This document shows, one piece after another, positions 11,310 to 24,962 of a stretch of 64,000 nucleotides of DNA; position 1 is the first letter of the stretch; each line of letters begins with the position of its first letter. The DNA lies in assembly GCF_000189635.1 (NCBI RefSeq), contig NW_002476407.1:913501-977500 (forward strand), given 5' to 3'. Position numbers and translations under genes: made by a program. The notes beneath the pieces were generated by a model. It was given only the letters and a program-made list of their open reading frames with translations. It was not told where the DNA came from and made no database searches. This stretch comes from Tetrahymena thermophila SB210. Lineage: Eukaryota > Ciliophora > Oligohymenophorea > Hymenostomatida > Tetrahymenidae.

Positions 11310-14300
11310 ATGAATTAAATTTAAAATAACACAAACTATTTATTAAACTTAAAAGATTCTATTAGAATACTTTAGACTGAACCGCAATTCAGAGATGAGG
11401 AATTTCTAAAAATAGTTGAATCAGTACTAAATAAATAACCTTTTACCTCATATTTCAAAGGATTAAATAAACAACAAATAAACAATATTGCCAAAAGAAT
11501 TAAAATTTTAGTGATCCCTCCCAACGCTCTTTTTATTTCTAAAGGTAAATAAATGAAGCATAATAAAATTCTAATCTTAATAATTTTTAATAAAAATAAA
11601 GGGACTTTGCTTGATCGCTTCTTTATAGTACTAGAAGGATATGTTAGTGTTAATTATGGAGTAATGGATAACCATTAATTAAAATATCTATTTATAGGCG
11701 ATAGTATTGGATCCTAGTCTTTGATATATCAGCAATCAGCTAATTATTAAGCACACGCTGGTTCAGCAGGATGTGTTTTAGCCTTTTTAGAAAAATAAGA
11801 CTTCAATCAGGATGTGAAGTTAGGTGAAATGATTAGAATATAAAAATATATATCTGCGATGAAGAAGATTGATTTGCTAAAACCATTTAATGAGGAGCAG
11901 ATATAATAAATATTTTTTGCATCAAATCTTATCGAGGTGAATAAGAATGAGTATGTGTATAGTTTTAATTAGCCATCGAAGGGATTCTATTTTGTTATTC
12001 AAGGATCAGTCAAAGTAAAATTTCTCCTTTTCCAGAAAAGATTCAAGTATTATTTCAAATATAATTATTAGGTATTTATTAAAAACACTCCTATTAACGA
12101 TTTAACAATTGGAAGTAATAGTCCTATAACTTAACCTAAAGATTCTTTTACAACAGTATTTTTATTTATTATTTTGAAATACTTCTTCAATTATAAAAAG
12201 ATAAAAGAATTAGGTGAAGGGGATTATTTTGGTTACTATGAGTTAATTGAAAAATACTCTAAAAGGATATAAAATGTACTTTGCTCCTCGAATAAGACAA
12301 AGCTTATTTATTTATCTAATGGTATTTTTTGGAAATATTTTAGCCTACCTTAAAGCAAACGATAATTGGATTATCTTTCCAATTTAGCTAAAAAAGAAAA
12401 AAGCCTTTAAAAGTAATTTTTTCAATCAAAGAAATCTTAATATTTAAGCATTAATTTATTAATATAATTCACTGCCAAATAAATCCCAATCATTGATTTA
12501 ATTTTATTTTACATCAATTATTCAACTTAATTTACATTTCTGCATCAAAACATTATTTATATCTATTAGAAAAAATTAAATACCAATTTACAGCTTATTT
12601 TTATTATAATGTTAAATAGAAAAATATAAAAATAATTATTTTAAAAAAAAATAATAAATACTTGAACAAATTTATCACATTTTAGATATTAATTTATTGA
12701 AAACTTTTCCTAATTATTATTATTTTTTTATTAGAAATACAAATCGCTAATATTTTTCGCAAGAAAAACCCACAAAATAAAATGAGGTTTAAGGAGTTGA
12801 TTGCATAAAATCATTTAAACTCAATATTTAGCAATTAAATACTCCAAGTTTTTCAGAAAGTAGTGAAAGCTCTCTCAGATTGACTAATCGAAAATTCTTA
12901 GGTATTTAAGAAAATCTCTCCTCAATGAGTGATAGATTTAGAAATAACTAATCTCCTGTTTCTATTTTTAGGAAAATTGTTAAAAATGAGAAACTTTAAG
13001 AAAGATTATTTGATAGCCCTGATCAATAATTGATGACTTTTGGAGAGAATACTGAAGGATTAAAGAATTTAACTAAAGAAATTTGTAATTAAAAAATAAA
13101 CTAATCAAATGTAAAAGATGTTTCAACAATAACTCCGTTTTCTTACTAAGATGATTATTTTTAAGAGCTATTAAAAAAAGAAAATACTTCTTAAAATAAT
13201 TTAAATATTTTAGAATAGGAGACTGAAACGGCTGACATTCTTCCGTCCACTCCTTAAGCTATGAAGATTAGATAAGAAGTGCTAAAAAAATAAACAGAAT
13301 AATTATGTGAAGATGAAACCAACTTGATATCAGAATTCTAAATAAACTATTTAAAAGAATCTTAAACTAAATTTAGCTAAAATTCTATATCTGAAAACAG
13401 TAACCAAAGTACTATAAATTTTAGTAGTTCAAGATTGATACAACAAATTGATTAAACTTAATTAAATACATAATTATAAAAGAATTAATAGAACGATTAG
13501 CAAAAAAGATCAGCAAGCTTAAACTCTTTCTAACAAAATATTAACAACCTTTCATCTTAACAAGAAAATAGATTTAAAGAATTATAACCAAGAATATTAA
13601 ATTATAATTATAAAGTAGTTTCGTCTAACTCCCCTTTGAAAATTGTTGCCTTAACTAAAAATAACAGTTCTAAAAATGATGAAATTGAAAATAGTACAGT
13701 GGCTCTCTCTCCTTCATTGAGATTAAATGTAAGTAGAATGTCATCTATAAGGAAAGATATTTCATAAACCTAAACTTTTCTTACTGAGAAGCGTAGCACA
13801 GTAATAAAATACACTTAAATGTGCAACAATCCAAGACATAAAAAGTCTATGTCAAGTTTTTTTAAATAAAAAGGTGATTTGAGCTAAAGTTAGCAATTAT
13901 AAAAAGAATTTAAATAAGAGCAAAGTTCTCTTTTAAAAAGTCCTTAAAAGTATAAAATCCAAAATATAAGCAAATTTACAGAGTTATTCAGCAAAAGTAC
14001 TAAGGTATAGAAACAAAATTCTTAAATTATTGATCATAAAGAATCTTATAAGGAAGCTTAAAACTAGAATTTACTTAAGAGTTAGTAGTTGAGTAGTATA
14101 TTAAATATAAGTAATATTTTACAACCAAATTCAGTAGCTCATAACCGTTTTGAATTGAATTTGTAAACTGGTTTGAAAACCAGTACTAACTTTTTAAAAA
14201 GCCCATTAAAAAATGAGACCTTCTATTTAAAAAAATGTAACGAAATATCAACATATAGAAGCATTTAAGAAAATTAAAATACTAAAAGAGATTCTTAAGA

Positions 14301-14556
14301 AAGAGTAAAAGAATAAGATAAAAGAATAGTAGGACAAAATATATTTAAATAAAAAATTATTTCAAAAGCTTAAGATTCTACTTAAAGTAATGGGCTTGAC
14401 TCTAAAATACAAAGATCAAATAGTCATTAACTAAAGAAACAAATTAATTAAAAAATAGAAATTCTATCTTCAAATATGAATTAAATTAAATTAAAGCATC
14501 CATAATTTAATAATTTTACAGATTATATTTAATAAAGTGCTTTGATAGAAAGCTGA
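11310..14556 (+). CDS. Protein with two cyclic-nucleotide-binding domains and a long disordered tail
   Basis: Exons 11310-11544, 11602-12412 and 12735-14556 join in frame to TGA (955 residues). Residues ~60-150 resemble a cyclic-nucleotide-binding beta roll (P-P-N-A-L-F-I-S-K-G, then F-I-V-L-E-G-Y-V-S-V and an F-I-G-D-S-I-G turn). A second one follows (G-F-Y-F-V-I-Q-G-S-V-K-V, later L-G-E-G-D-Y-F-G-Y-Y-E-L). The segment 12156-12200 (45 bp, GT..AG, no TGA) sits in the loop before the second G-E-G-D turn and may be an extra in-frame intron, which would shorten the protein by 15 residues. The last ~600 residues are Ser/Asn/Gln/Lys-rich and probably disordered. The canonical phosphate-binding Arg is not obvious, so cAMP/cGMP binding is uncertain. 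No transmembrane or kinase domain was seen. Confidence 0.75.
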
Positions 14557-15043
14557 ATAATAAATAAAAAATACTTAATTTTCAAAAATATTTATACTGC
14601 TTTGGATAACCAAATATAATACTCGATAAATCAAAAGAAAACTTAACAATTAAATATAACTAGATAATTATAGTTAAATTAATTAATAAATTATTGTTGT
14701 ATTTAAAGATTTATCTTTAATTGTCTACATTTATTTTTAAAATTCTAATTAATTTTGATTTGATTTGATTTAATTTTTTTGTTTGTTTGTTTGTTTATTT
14801 ATATTTATATTAATGTTTAAAGTGTTGGTTGATATTGAAAAGAAATAAGTGATAATTTATTTAAGTAAGATTTAGTTTATGCTAGAGATATTATGTATGT
14901 ATGTATGAGCTAGTCAAATAAATATCTTTAAAAGGAACCTATCTATCTATATTTCAATCAATCATTCGTTGATGATTTCATTAGTTTCCTTGTTGAGCCT
15001 TTTATTTATTTTGTTCACCTAATTTTTAGACAGTTAAATTTTA
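14557..15043. other. Spacer between convergent genes
   Basis: AT-rich, with a (GTTT)n run near 14780 and a short ATGT run near 14890; otherwise nothing is seen. Confidence 0.6.
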
Positions 15044-18000
15044 TCACTATTTTATCTAAACAATATGTAAAAATTATTTACGAAGCATTTTCAATCTCAT
15101 CAGATAGTCATCGTTGTCATTATTTTCATCATCGTTTGAAGTCATACTTTCTTTTGACAATTACTTAGACAACTATGGCTAACTGGCTCCTGCTACTAAT
15201 TTTGTTGCTGTTGTAGTTGATGTTGTAGTTGATGTTGTTGTTGATGATGATGAAGAGGGCAGTTTGTTATCGTACTATTTAAACTTTTCACTCAATTTAG
15301 CGCTTAAATCTAAAGTTGGTTTGGTTGGGTTTGTCTGAGCCTTCTATGTTAGGTTAGTTTCTTAAGTGACATTAGAACTTGATATTTTTTAATTCGAACT
15401 TTCCTCATTAGTAGCCTTTGATTAAATTTTAGATTTTATTTATTAGATAATGTCAAGTGTTTTCTTTCCATCTAATAAAGAATTTTATTCTTGAGGCTTA
15501 ATTTAATCAGTTCTTTTTATTATTAGTAATTTGATGTTATTAATTAGAGTTAAATTGCTATTATTTTATAAATTATGAAACAAATCTTACTTTTAAATAA
15601 ATTTTTAGTTGGGAGCAGGAGCAGCTGTTTCAATAATACTTGGATTGCCATTTATTTGATTTTCTTAATGAATATTTTTATTATCAGAAGGAAGTATTTT
15701 ATTTTATACAGATGAAAAATCATTACTTTTTTCATTTAGAACTGTAGTAAATTTATCTTATTTCAAGGGAGGAGAAGGTGTAATTTTTGCAATTGATTCC
15801 ATCTATTGAGTAGATGAAGTAGGAACTGAAAATTTAGACTATTTTTCTCTGCTGTTGCTCCTTGATTTTTTATAGTCTTTTTTTCTATCTTTACTGCGCT
15901 TTCTCTTACTATCCCTATCATCAGGAGAGTTATAATACTTTTTAGATTTTTTATGATGACTTCTACTACGGCTTCTACTCTTCTTTCTTTCTTTTCTGTC
16001 CTTTTCCTTTTCCCTACCTTCTCTTACATCCCTTACTGTTGATGCAGATTCACGATCTCTTTAATTCTTATCTTTTTTAGAATTTAAAGGTGAAGTTTTA
16101 TCTTACTTAATATCTGGTGTTTCAGAAGTAGTTTTTATACTTGATGATGCACCATTACCGTTGGTTTTTTATTCCTCTTAAGACTTTTATTAATCGTTTT
16201 ATTAACGCTCAGCACTTGTAGGCTTTTGGACTTCTTACTTTTCTTTTCTACGTTCGCGTTCACGTTCACGACTTTTACTTCTTTTTTTTTTATCTTTATG
16301 GGAATTACTTCTATCACGACGATCTCTGCTGCGACTGTGACGAGAAGAATGCTTTTTATCTTTATCCTTACGATCTCTATTACGATTACGACTTCTACTA
16401 CGACTTGATCTTCTTTTATGGGATTTTTTGTGGGAATTGCTTCTGGACCTTTTACGTCTATCTCTTTCTCTTGATGCTGATCTACCAGCCGTAGAAAATT
16501 TGCTATGCTTATCATTTTTAGTACTGGTAACATCTCTTAAACTAGTAACTCCTGCAGTTTCATCTTAATTTTCTTTTTTTTCAAGCTAATCTGATGATAA
16601 CAACTTGTCTGATGATGATGCTCCTGCAGCCAATCCATTTTATCCCCTTAATTTTGATTTGGCGATAGCTTCTTGGACAGCTAACATAGGATTCTAAGAT
16701 GCAGAACTTTGGTTTAATCTATCTGTAAATTCATGATATTTAAGAGTGATTTTCAACTCTATTTCCTTTTGTTTTGCAAGTTTATTAAGAATTTCGAAGC
16801 AGTCCTCATATTTAGGAAGTTATTTAAATTGATTATAAATATATTAGATTTTACCCGCTCCTAGCTTAAGATTGTTCAGAGAAGTTTCCATAATTGTCCA
16901 CCAAGCAATTCTTGGCATTTCAGTACCTGTCTTTCTAAAGGCTAGGTAAATGCAGCTTGCTACTATCATCTAGAAAGGGAAGAAAATACAGATGTTTGTC
17001 TTGTAACTATCATTCAAATAGTTGAATGCTGTTCTAGTCAAATTCTAAAAGGAACTCGATTAATTACTGGTATTTGGTTTAAATAAATTAATATAGAAGT
17101 ACATTAATCTATGAGGTTGTTCATTCCATGTAATTTGATATAACTCAAAGCCTAATTCTTTTAAAATCTCTCTTTCCATGTCTTAAACCACTTATTTTAA
17201 ATGATTAAATTTAAATGATTTATCATCTAAAATTGGAACTGGACGTTGTATACCATCTTCAATCTATTTTTTAAAATAAAAAGCATGAAATTTACTTTTT
17301 AAATTATATCGATTTGCTATCATGAATAGAGACAGTTTGTTTTTCAGTAAATTTAAAAAGGGCGCTTTTTTTAAAAATTAATTAAAAATCTTTTATTTGA
17401 AGGAAATAAATAATTTTATTTTTGTTTTTGGAAGACTTTTTTTATTCAATTATTTTCATAGCTTTTCTTGCTTCTCTAAAACTGAATTAACTTACTATTT
17501 CTGCTTAAAAATAGCATTTATTGGCCTGTGCTTTGAATAAGAGAAATTAAAAAATTCCTAACATAATTGTATTTAAAAATAAGATTAAGGATTTTAATTC
17601 ATCTATTGTTATTATCACTTCAGTAAGAAGTTTTCATATAATTTTAGGAACTAGGGAATCAAACAAAATAGATTATTTCGTTGATGTTGTTGGTTGATAG
17701 TGATAATGATAATTGGTAGTGTTTGTGTATTTTGATGAACAAATTAATCTTTAATTCAATCTTATTAACTAACACCAGCCACATTTTCATTGAAAGTGTT
17801 TAGGGAAGGTGTTTAATATATTAATACTTTCAATTTAGCAAGATGATGAAGATGATGATAGATCATAAAAATAAATTTACCCTATAATTATATTATTAAT
17901 TAGTTCAAATGATTAAAATAATTATTTTCATAAGATAAAGCAAATAAGCTAAGATCTAATTTTTTTCCTTCAAAGTTTTTTTAAAAAAATTATTGAAAAG

Positions 18001-18651
18001 TTTGATTTAGGAGGGTTGATTTGATTCTTGAAGGAATCTCCTTTGCTGATAGCAATCTAATATAAACTGATAATTTACTTTAAAAATTTGATCAAAGACA
18101 TAGGCTAAATCTCTTGGCTTTTTAATTGTTTCTTAAGCCTTACCAGCTATAAAAACTGATCCCATTGCTACATCCCTGATATCATGCTTCAAGAAAGAGC
18201 ACCTTTTTATAGAAAAAAAAAAAATTATTTATTATTTTTAATGTTTTGAATCAATTAAAAAATATTTCTAATGCATTCAAAATAAAATAAATTACTTGGT
18301 ATAAAATCTGTGGAAAATAGTTTAGGCTGATATACAAGTTGTAATTGGAAGCTAAAGATATTAGCATGCATCAGAAATTATTGATGCGCCATAAAAATGA
18401 AGCATGTTTTATTCTTCTCTAGTGAATCCATCTAAATCGGCTTAAATCTTTGAACTAATTTCCAAGTACAAATTTGTATGAGCCTAATCTAAAAATTTCT
18501 GCAATTTATCATTCGATTCTGCGGAAGCCTTAATCAAATTCTCCCTCAATTACTAAAAGATGAATTTATTAGCAAAATTTTAATCGTTAATTCCAATTGA
18601 TTATTCAAATTATTAAAACTATTCTTCTAACTCTTAAATTTTTTGAGCCAT
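15044..18651 (-). CDS. Cyclin L-type cyclin with RS-rich tail
   Basis: Exons 18296-18651, 18079-18202, 15591-17263 and 15044-15512 join in frame (873 residues, TGA at 15044-15046). Exons 1-2 carry the first cyclin box: L-P-I-T-T-C-I-S-A-Q-T-I-F-H-R-F-Y, then K-H-D-I-R-D-V-A-M-G-S-V-F-I-A-G-K, then K-P-R-D. Exon 3 begins with the R-P-V-P-I-L-D linker and E-I-L-K-E-L-G-F and completes the second box. It then has a long Arg/Ser-rich region with many R-S-R-S/S-R-S-R dipeptides (about residues 320-620) and a Ser/Thr-rich C-terminus. Cyclin L partners CDK11-type kinases in nuclear speckles and affects pre-mRNA splicing; that role is inferred from family. The 815-bp intron 17264-18078 is unusually long and falls between the two boxes. 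Confidence 0.88.
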
Positions 18652-19388
18652 GGTGAATGAAAGGTGAATGGATGAATGGATGTCTGCTCTAAATTGAAAA
18701 ATATTATTGTGTTCTAAAGTTCAATCTGTTTGTAATTTTTGTTTTGCCAATCGTACGTTTGTCAATCTATCAGTTTAAATATCGACTGTTTTATTGAATA
18801 ATCCCTCTTTATTATTATGCAATTTTACTTAATTGATATGGTTATTGGCTAACTATTTAACTAACTTTCTTTTATTGCTTAATACTTGAAGTACGAATTT
18901 AGAAATTTTCTTTAATTAACAAATAATTAATTAAATCTCTAATTCTTATCTCTTTTTCTTTTTGTTATTGCTTGCTATTGCTATTCCAAGGCTAACAAAT
19001 TAATTCCTAATAAAAAATGTCATTTCTTTTAATCTCTAAACATATACAATATGCTATATTAAATTCGCTAATCATTTTCGAATACATTTCTGCAATTTAA
19101 TAGTGATATTAATGCAAAATAAATTAAAATATGTCTATTAAAGCTAAATTAATTAAATATTTTTTTAATAAATCGACACTTTTCTTAATTTTTTCTACTT
19201 TATTTATTAGAGATTTCTATTAATTCAATTTCAAAGAATTAAGAATCACAAATGTGGAAATAACTAAGAAGCAATAAATTTGCAGACTATATTTTTTAGT
19301 ACAACATAATACAGAAAACAAGGTAAAAAAGGATAAAAAAGTAATATATTTATATAATCTAAAACGTTAAAATAAAATATGAACAATT
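18652..19388. other. AT-rich spacer
   Basis: 5' flank of the cyclin gene and 3' flank of the coiled-coil gene; no gene, repeat or fold that I can support. Confidence 0.6.
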
Positions 19389-21091
19389 TCACCTTTTAAC
19401 TTATAAAATTTATTAAATATTAGAATAAGCATCATATAAATTTTCTGATTTTAATAAATGCTCAGTTGACAATTCTATTAAAGCTTCATGCTATTTTTAT
19501 AAATAATCATAGTCAATTTCCTTTTCTTCTAAGCACTTTTCTAAATATTTTATCTTTTTTCTTAAACTTTTAAAAAATTAAAGTTAATTTATTTAAGTTT
19601 ATTATAAAATATTAATTACTCTGTATTTTCATTTTAATAACTTGCATTACAAGTTTAACCCTCGATAGAAGGTATAGACTACCCTCCTTTTTGCTATTTA
19701 TATATTTCAATATCTTTCTCTAAATCTTTTATTTTTATTAGGAGAGAAGAATTAACTTCCTACACTCTTGAATAATTTTTTTTAAAGTCATTTATCTGTG
19801 TTTCTTAATCCTTTATTTTTTTCTCAAGCTACTTTTCTTTCTTAACATAATCAGAAATAGATGTTTAGACTTACAGATTCCTAGCAGATTGACTGTTCTA
19901 AATTTATTGGCTACTACTATTTTGCTTTAAATGAAACAAATTATTTTAAAACTAATATTTTTTAAATTAATGTTACTGTAAGTTTCTCAATTTCCTTATT
20001 TTTCTTTAAGATCTCTAAATTAAGCTCCTTTATTTAAAGATCCTTTTATCTTATCTACTTTTCCAATTCTTTGACAGCCTTTTATGTTCCACTAAGTCTC
20101 ATTTCTAGTGATTAAATTTTCTCTTTTTTCGGAGAGCTCTAAGATTATTTTCCTGTTGTTTTGGACATACTTTACTAAAGATTTTTTTAATTTTCTTCTT
20201 AAAAATCATAACTCAATCCCCCTGCTCTATTACTTATTCCCATAATATTCTCACAGTTATCAAAGTTTTTAAATTTCCCATTTAAATTCATCTCAGCAGA
20301 GGGTAATACTTATTATGTACTTCCACTTTATTCAAATCTATCTTTACTATTATTTCTTTCTGTAAAAGACACTCTAGCATTTTATGGAGTTATCGCCCTT
20401 TGCATTTACTAAGAATATTCTGTATTTATAGTAAGCCCTTTTGGAACAGATTTTGTTTTTTTCATAGATGAAATAGGAGAATATAATAAGGCAGAACCAG
20501 AATTAGGAGAATTAATCTAAATATTTTACATATTATTTTGAATTAAACTGCTAATTTTAAATTTAAATGCTTATTAAATTATTGTTTATAATAAATTACC
20601 TAGCTCTCTTTATTTTCTTAATGCTAAAATAAGCTATTTATCATTTTCATGCTATCTTATGGAATTGGTTAAGGCTATTTTCTCTAAATTTCCTCTACTA
20701 ACTGCTAATTTGTAAATTTTTTATTTCTTTAATTTATGTGCTAATTGAAAAGGGTACTATTCATTTCTTCTTCATCTATTAAAAGTAAGAATAATAATGA
20801 ATTTATATTCAATTAAATTATAATTTAATGGAAATACTTACCTATTGAGTCATTAAAATTTTCGCACTCACTATTAGAATATGCATACATCTCTTCCTCG
20901 TCTATTTTTTGTAAATTTTTTTATTTTGCTTCAGAAGCATTGCTTCTTTTAGACTTAGAGAGGCTCTTACTTCCCATATTTTATTTCATAATCATTTCTA
21001 ATTCTTCTTCTAATATTTTGTTTTCTTTTTCTAGCTCTGCTAAAAGAGTATCTTGATCTCTAATATTCATATTCTTTGATTTAAATAACAT
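19389..21091 (-). CDS. Coiled-coil protein of unknown function
   Basis: ATG at 21089-21091, TGA at 19389-19391. Supported exons are 20842-21091, about 20547-20775 (internal structure uncertain), 19978-20546 region through 19977, 19620-19924 and 19389-19566. Introns 20776-20841, 19925-19976 and 19567-19619 fit GT..AG and phase. The junction around 20548-20600 does not join in phase with the simplest GT..AG pair, so one boundary there is wrong or a small exon is missing. The N-terminus is a short coiled coil. The middle is Ser/Asn-rich with S-P sites, and the last ~230 residues form a long Glu/Lys/Leu coiled coil. No family is recognised. Confidence 0.65.
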
Positions 21092-22586
21092 TTATAATTA
21101 TTTTATTTAATCAAATTTACACATCGCTCATTCTAATAATCTATTATGAAAATATTTTTAACTATTCAAGTTTGTTTGTTGATTCTTAGCAATTTAATAT
21201 TTTTATTAAAATTTGAATTTTTACTAACTATAAATTAATTGTTAAATCTTTTTAAATTCAATAAAGACCAGTCAAATAATCATTTGAATATATTTAAAAA
21301 TGAAATAAATGTTAATATCTTAAAATATATTAGCTGTAGTAAAAATGATTCAATTATCAAGATACTTTGCTCTTTTTTTAAAGTATTTTTTATGATTTTC
21401 ATTTAAAGTCAAAAAATAAATAAATAATATTATTTTAATCAATAAAATTTTTTTGCAACATATCATGAACTTTCAACATGCAAATTCTGTAAAAAACCTA
21501 TAGGCTTAAAATTTTATGATTTTAAATAAATGTTTTAAACGAGCATTTGCAAAAGTTAAAAAATGTATTGAAAAACTAATATTCTAAAACAACTAAATTA
21601 ATAAAATTATAAACTTTTTTTAACTTAATAAAAAATAGGATGCAAAATTTTATAGCAATTTTAAATAATAAAAATAAAATAAATCAATAACTAAATATTT
21701 TAAATATTTAAAAAATTTTTTAAATAAAAAAACTCTTTAATTAATTACAATAGATTTTTTAAAAATAAGTAAATAAATTACATAAATATGAAGAGAGCAA
21801 ACAAACTTTTTTCTAAAAAATACTAGCCATAGAGTAAATTAAATTAACTTAATTCCAATAAATCTACTGAAAAGTTTTGGGATATAAATTTATAACCTAT
21901 TAAAATAAATTTTTTTTTAAATAATTTAATTTAAATTAAATAAATAATAAAAATTTTCTATCAAAAAACAATATCAAAATCAATAATTGATTATTTAAAC
22001 TAAAAGTGGTTAGATTTTTTAGATTATTATAATCCTTTTTATATATTTACTATATAAAATAAATTAAAATTACATAGATTAGATTTGACTTAAATTAATC
22101 TTAAATATTAAATTAAATCACTGAACATAAAAATTTATCTGACTTAAATAAAATTATTATGGAAATAGCAATTTATTAGTGGTAAATATTGATTTAGTAA
22201 TTTAAAACTAAGAACATTGAATTTATAGTTTTGAAAATATGAAGAAGATGAATATTATTATTAGCTTAATCGAATGAATACCTCATTAAATAAATAATTT
22301 ATAAAAAGTGCTCTCTCCATGTCAAAAATAAAGGATTGTATGTAATAAAAAGAAGTTATAAAAATATTATTGATTTTTTAATACTGTTAGAATCATTTGT
22401 TTGTTTGTTTGTTTATTTATTTATTATTCGAATTGCATAAGCTTGATTTAATGATTTGATTATTGAGATAATAGCAATAAAATAAAGGAAATTAGTTAAT
22501 AAACATTAGGAGAGAAGATTTTTATATCTAAAAAAATAAATAAATCCTATTATAATTATTATATTTGAGCATATTTATAAAGCGAA
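21092..22586. other. AT-rich spacer between divergent genes
   Basis: Shared upstream region of the coiled-coil genes at 19389-21091 (-) and 22587-24261 (+). There is a (GTTT)n run near 22400 and no open frames or structured elements I can support. Confidence 0.6.
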
Positions 22587-24261
22587 ATGATGTATCCTAG
22601 AAAACCACCTACTAAGGATGAGCCCAAGTCTCGTAAGAACTTAACTCAATTTTAAAGGGAAGAATTAAAGAGAGCTGTAGCAGAAAGATTGTCAAAAAAA
22701 TATGGTATCAATAATACAGACTTGATTTTTGGAGAGGTGGCTAATTATATGAATGAACATTAGAATATAACAGCTGAAGGTCTCAAGAATTTAGAGGAAA
22801 ATATTAAAGCTTAAACCACAAATAACAAAAATGCAGCACCTATTCGTTAAGACGATGAAGAATCTGTTAAATCAGGTATTTCTAAAATGTCTGGTGCTTC
22901 TAATTTCGATGCAGTTGATAAATATACTTAGAAGAAATCTTTGACAGTAAAAAATTATTTTTAAAATATGTTGTCGTATAGAAGAATTTATATTTTTGTG
23001 AATCTTTAAATAAAGCAAGTTAATATTTAAATTTATTACAGGAAATAAATGGCGATGCAAAAAGCGAAGCAAGCAAGACTAAAAAATTATAAGGAACTTA
23101 AATTAAAAAACCAGAAAATGATTTAGGTTTTCTTGATGAAGAAAATGAATGGGCCGCTATATACAAATATAATAGATTTCTTTATGATAAAGAAGAGGAA
23201 ATGAAGAAAATCAAAAAGTTAGAGCAAATTAAGCAGATTCGTAGAGATCTTGATGCATAAGTTGAAGAAAAGAAAAAGTAAATAAATAGATAAAAAAACT
23301 ATTTAGTTAAAAATTAAAATATTTTTTAATCAGAATAAAGGACTATGACAAGAAAGAATCAGAAGGATATTCTAAAAATATGTAAATTCAAATGGAAAGA
23401 TATGATGAGAAAGAAAAAGAAAAGGAAATGCAATTGTAACTCATTAAAGATATGGAAAAGGCTACTCGTGCTAAATAAATTAAGGACAATAAGTAAAGAC
23501 GTAGATAAGAAGATAAATAGTAAAAATAACTCGATGCCTACTTGATGCAAAAAGTTAAAGAAGAACTCGAGGCTGAGTAATAATACTAAACTTTCAAAAG
23601 GGAACATCAAGCTTAAGTTATGAAAAAGCTTTTGTAAGAAAACGAAGAAAGAAAGGAAAGACTTAGAAAGGAAGCAGAATAAGAGAGACAAGAAAATATT
23701 TAATTGATGGATGCTTATTGCCGCTTAATAGCAGAGTAAGAGCAAGAAAGAGAGAAAAATATAAAGGAACGTGAACATAAGATGAAACATTATTAAAAAT
23801 TAGCTCTTGAGCAGGTTGCACAAGAAAATGAAGATAAGCTAGGACAAATGGAAAGAAGAAGGGAAAGATACCACTAGCGTCATGAGAAGAAACTCGACCA
23901 AATGGAGCTTGATTAAAAGAAAAAAATAAAAGATTAAAAGCATTTTATGAAAGATTATCTCTTTAAATAAATGGCTGAAAAAGATGAACGTAAACGTAAA
24001 GAAAAAGATTAATTCAATGAACAAGCTGTGATTTGGAAGAAGGATAATGAAGAATTCATTAAATTCGAAGAAAAGAAAAAGATAGACAAGCAAGGTGTGA
24101 TGAATACATATGCTTCAACACTAAAGGAGTAAATGGCTGACAATGCAGTTCTTAAAAAGACTGCATTACAGGCTATGAACGAAAACGAAACTCTTCTAAA
24201 TAAGAGATTGCTCTAAGAACTTGATGATATGAGAGACTAGATTAAAAAAAAATAATAATGA
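22587..24261 (+). CDS. Trichohyalin/plectin-homology-like coiled-coil protein, possibly axonemal
   Basis: Exons 22587-22946, 23042-23277 and 23334-24261 join in frame (507 residues, TGA at 24259-24261). The first ~120 residues are a non-coiled head containing K-K-Y-G-I-N-N-T-D-L-I-F-G-E and K-M-S-G-A-S. From about residue 150 (E-W-A-A-I-Y-K-Y-N-R-F-L) to the end it is one continuous highly charged helix rich in E/K/R/Q. The spacing recalls TPH-domain proteins, a family that includes inner proteins of ciliary doublet microtubules. A ciliary role is inference from overall style only; any long coiled-coil protein remains possible. Codon use is biased (AAG, GAA, CTT, CGT), suggesting good expression. 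Confidence 0.8.
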
Positions 24262-24962
24262 TTCAATTTTTTTTCATTAAGAAATATTTTATTCAAATTA
24301 TTCAATATTATATAAAGTCAGCAAATTATCCATATAAAAATATTTTAATTGTTTGTTTTTAATCTTTTAACTACTTGCTCTAAACACTTAATTTTAATTC
24401 AATACAGCCCTTTAAAAATAATTTAAATTACTCTAATTTTTTAAGCTTTTAAGTATTTTATATATTAGTAAATGTTTAAATCAATATTTTATTTGTAATA
24501 ATTTATTAATTTTTTTCATTTATTCATTCGATTATAATGTTACAAAAATAATTTTTTATCTTACTTTTTATGTTAAATTTATAAAAAATTTATTTATGAA
24601 TTTATAACCTAAATATACATTAACTATATAGCTAATACGATTATATGAAATATTTATTTTTATGTAAAGAAAGAATTATAAAAGACAATTTGAAGAATTA
24701 TATTTGTTTATATGTTACTTTTTTAGTTAATCTTGAAAAAAAAAACAATGATAAATATATGAATCTTAGATTTTATTAAAGAGTAGAAATTCAATGTAAA
24801 TTATTTTATTAGATGTAATTTTATTCGAAAAATTAAGCTATAAGTATTAAAAAAATATTAACATGTATTTATTCATAACAATTTTAGCTTTGAAAATATT
24901 TTAATTACTCAGCATTTATTTTAGTTTTTAAAGGTTTACATAATTTAGATTTAAACTTATTA
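24262..24962. other. AT-rich spacer between convergent genes
   Basis: No supported feature beyond homopolymer-rich AT sequence. Confidence 0.6.

Noticed and set aside
16135..16533. Val/Ile/Lys-rich open frame on the minus strand
   Set aside because: It is the wrong frame of the RS-rich region of the cyclin L-type gene; the real frame gives Arg/Ser/Asp/Lys repeats continuous with the cyclin boxes.
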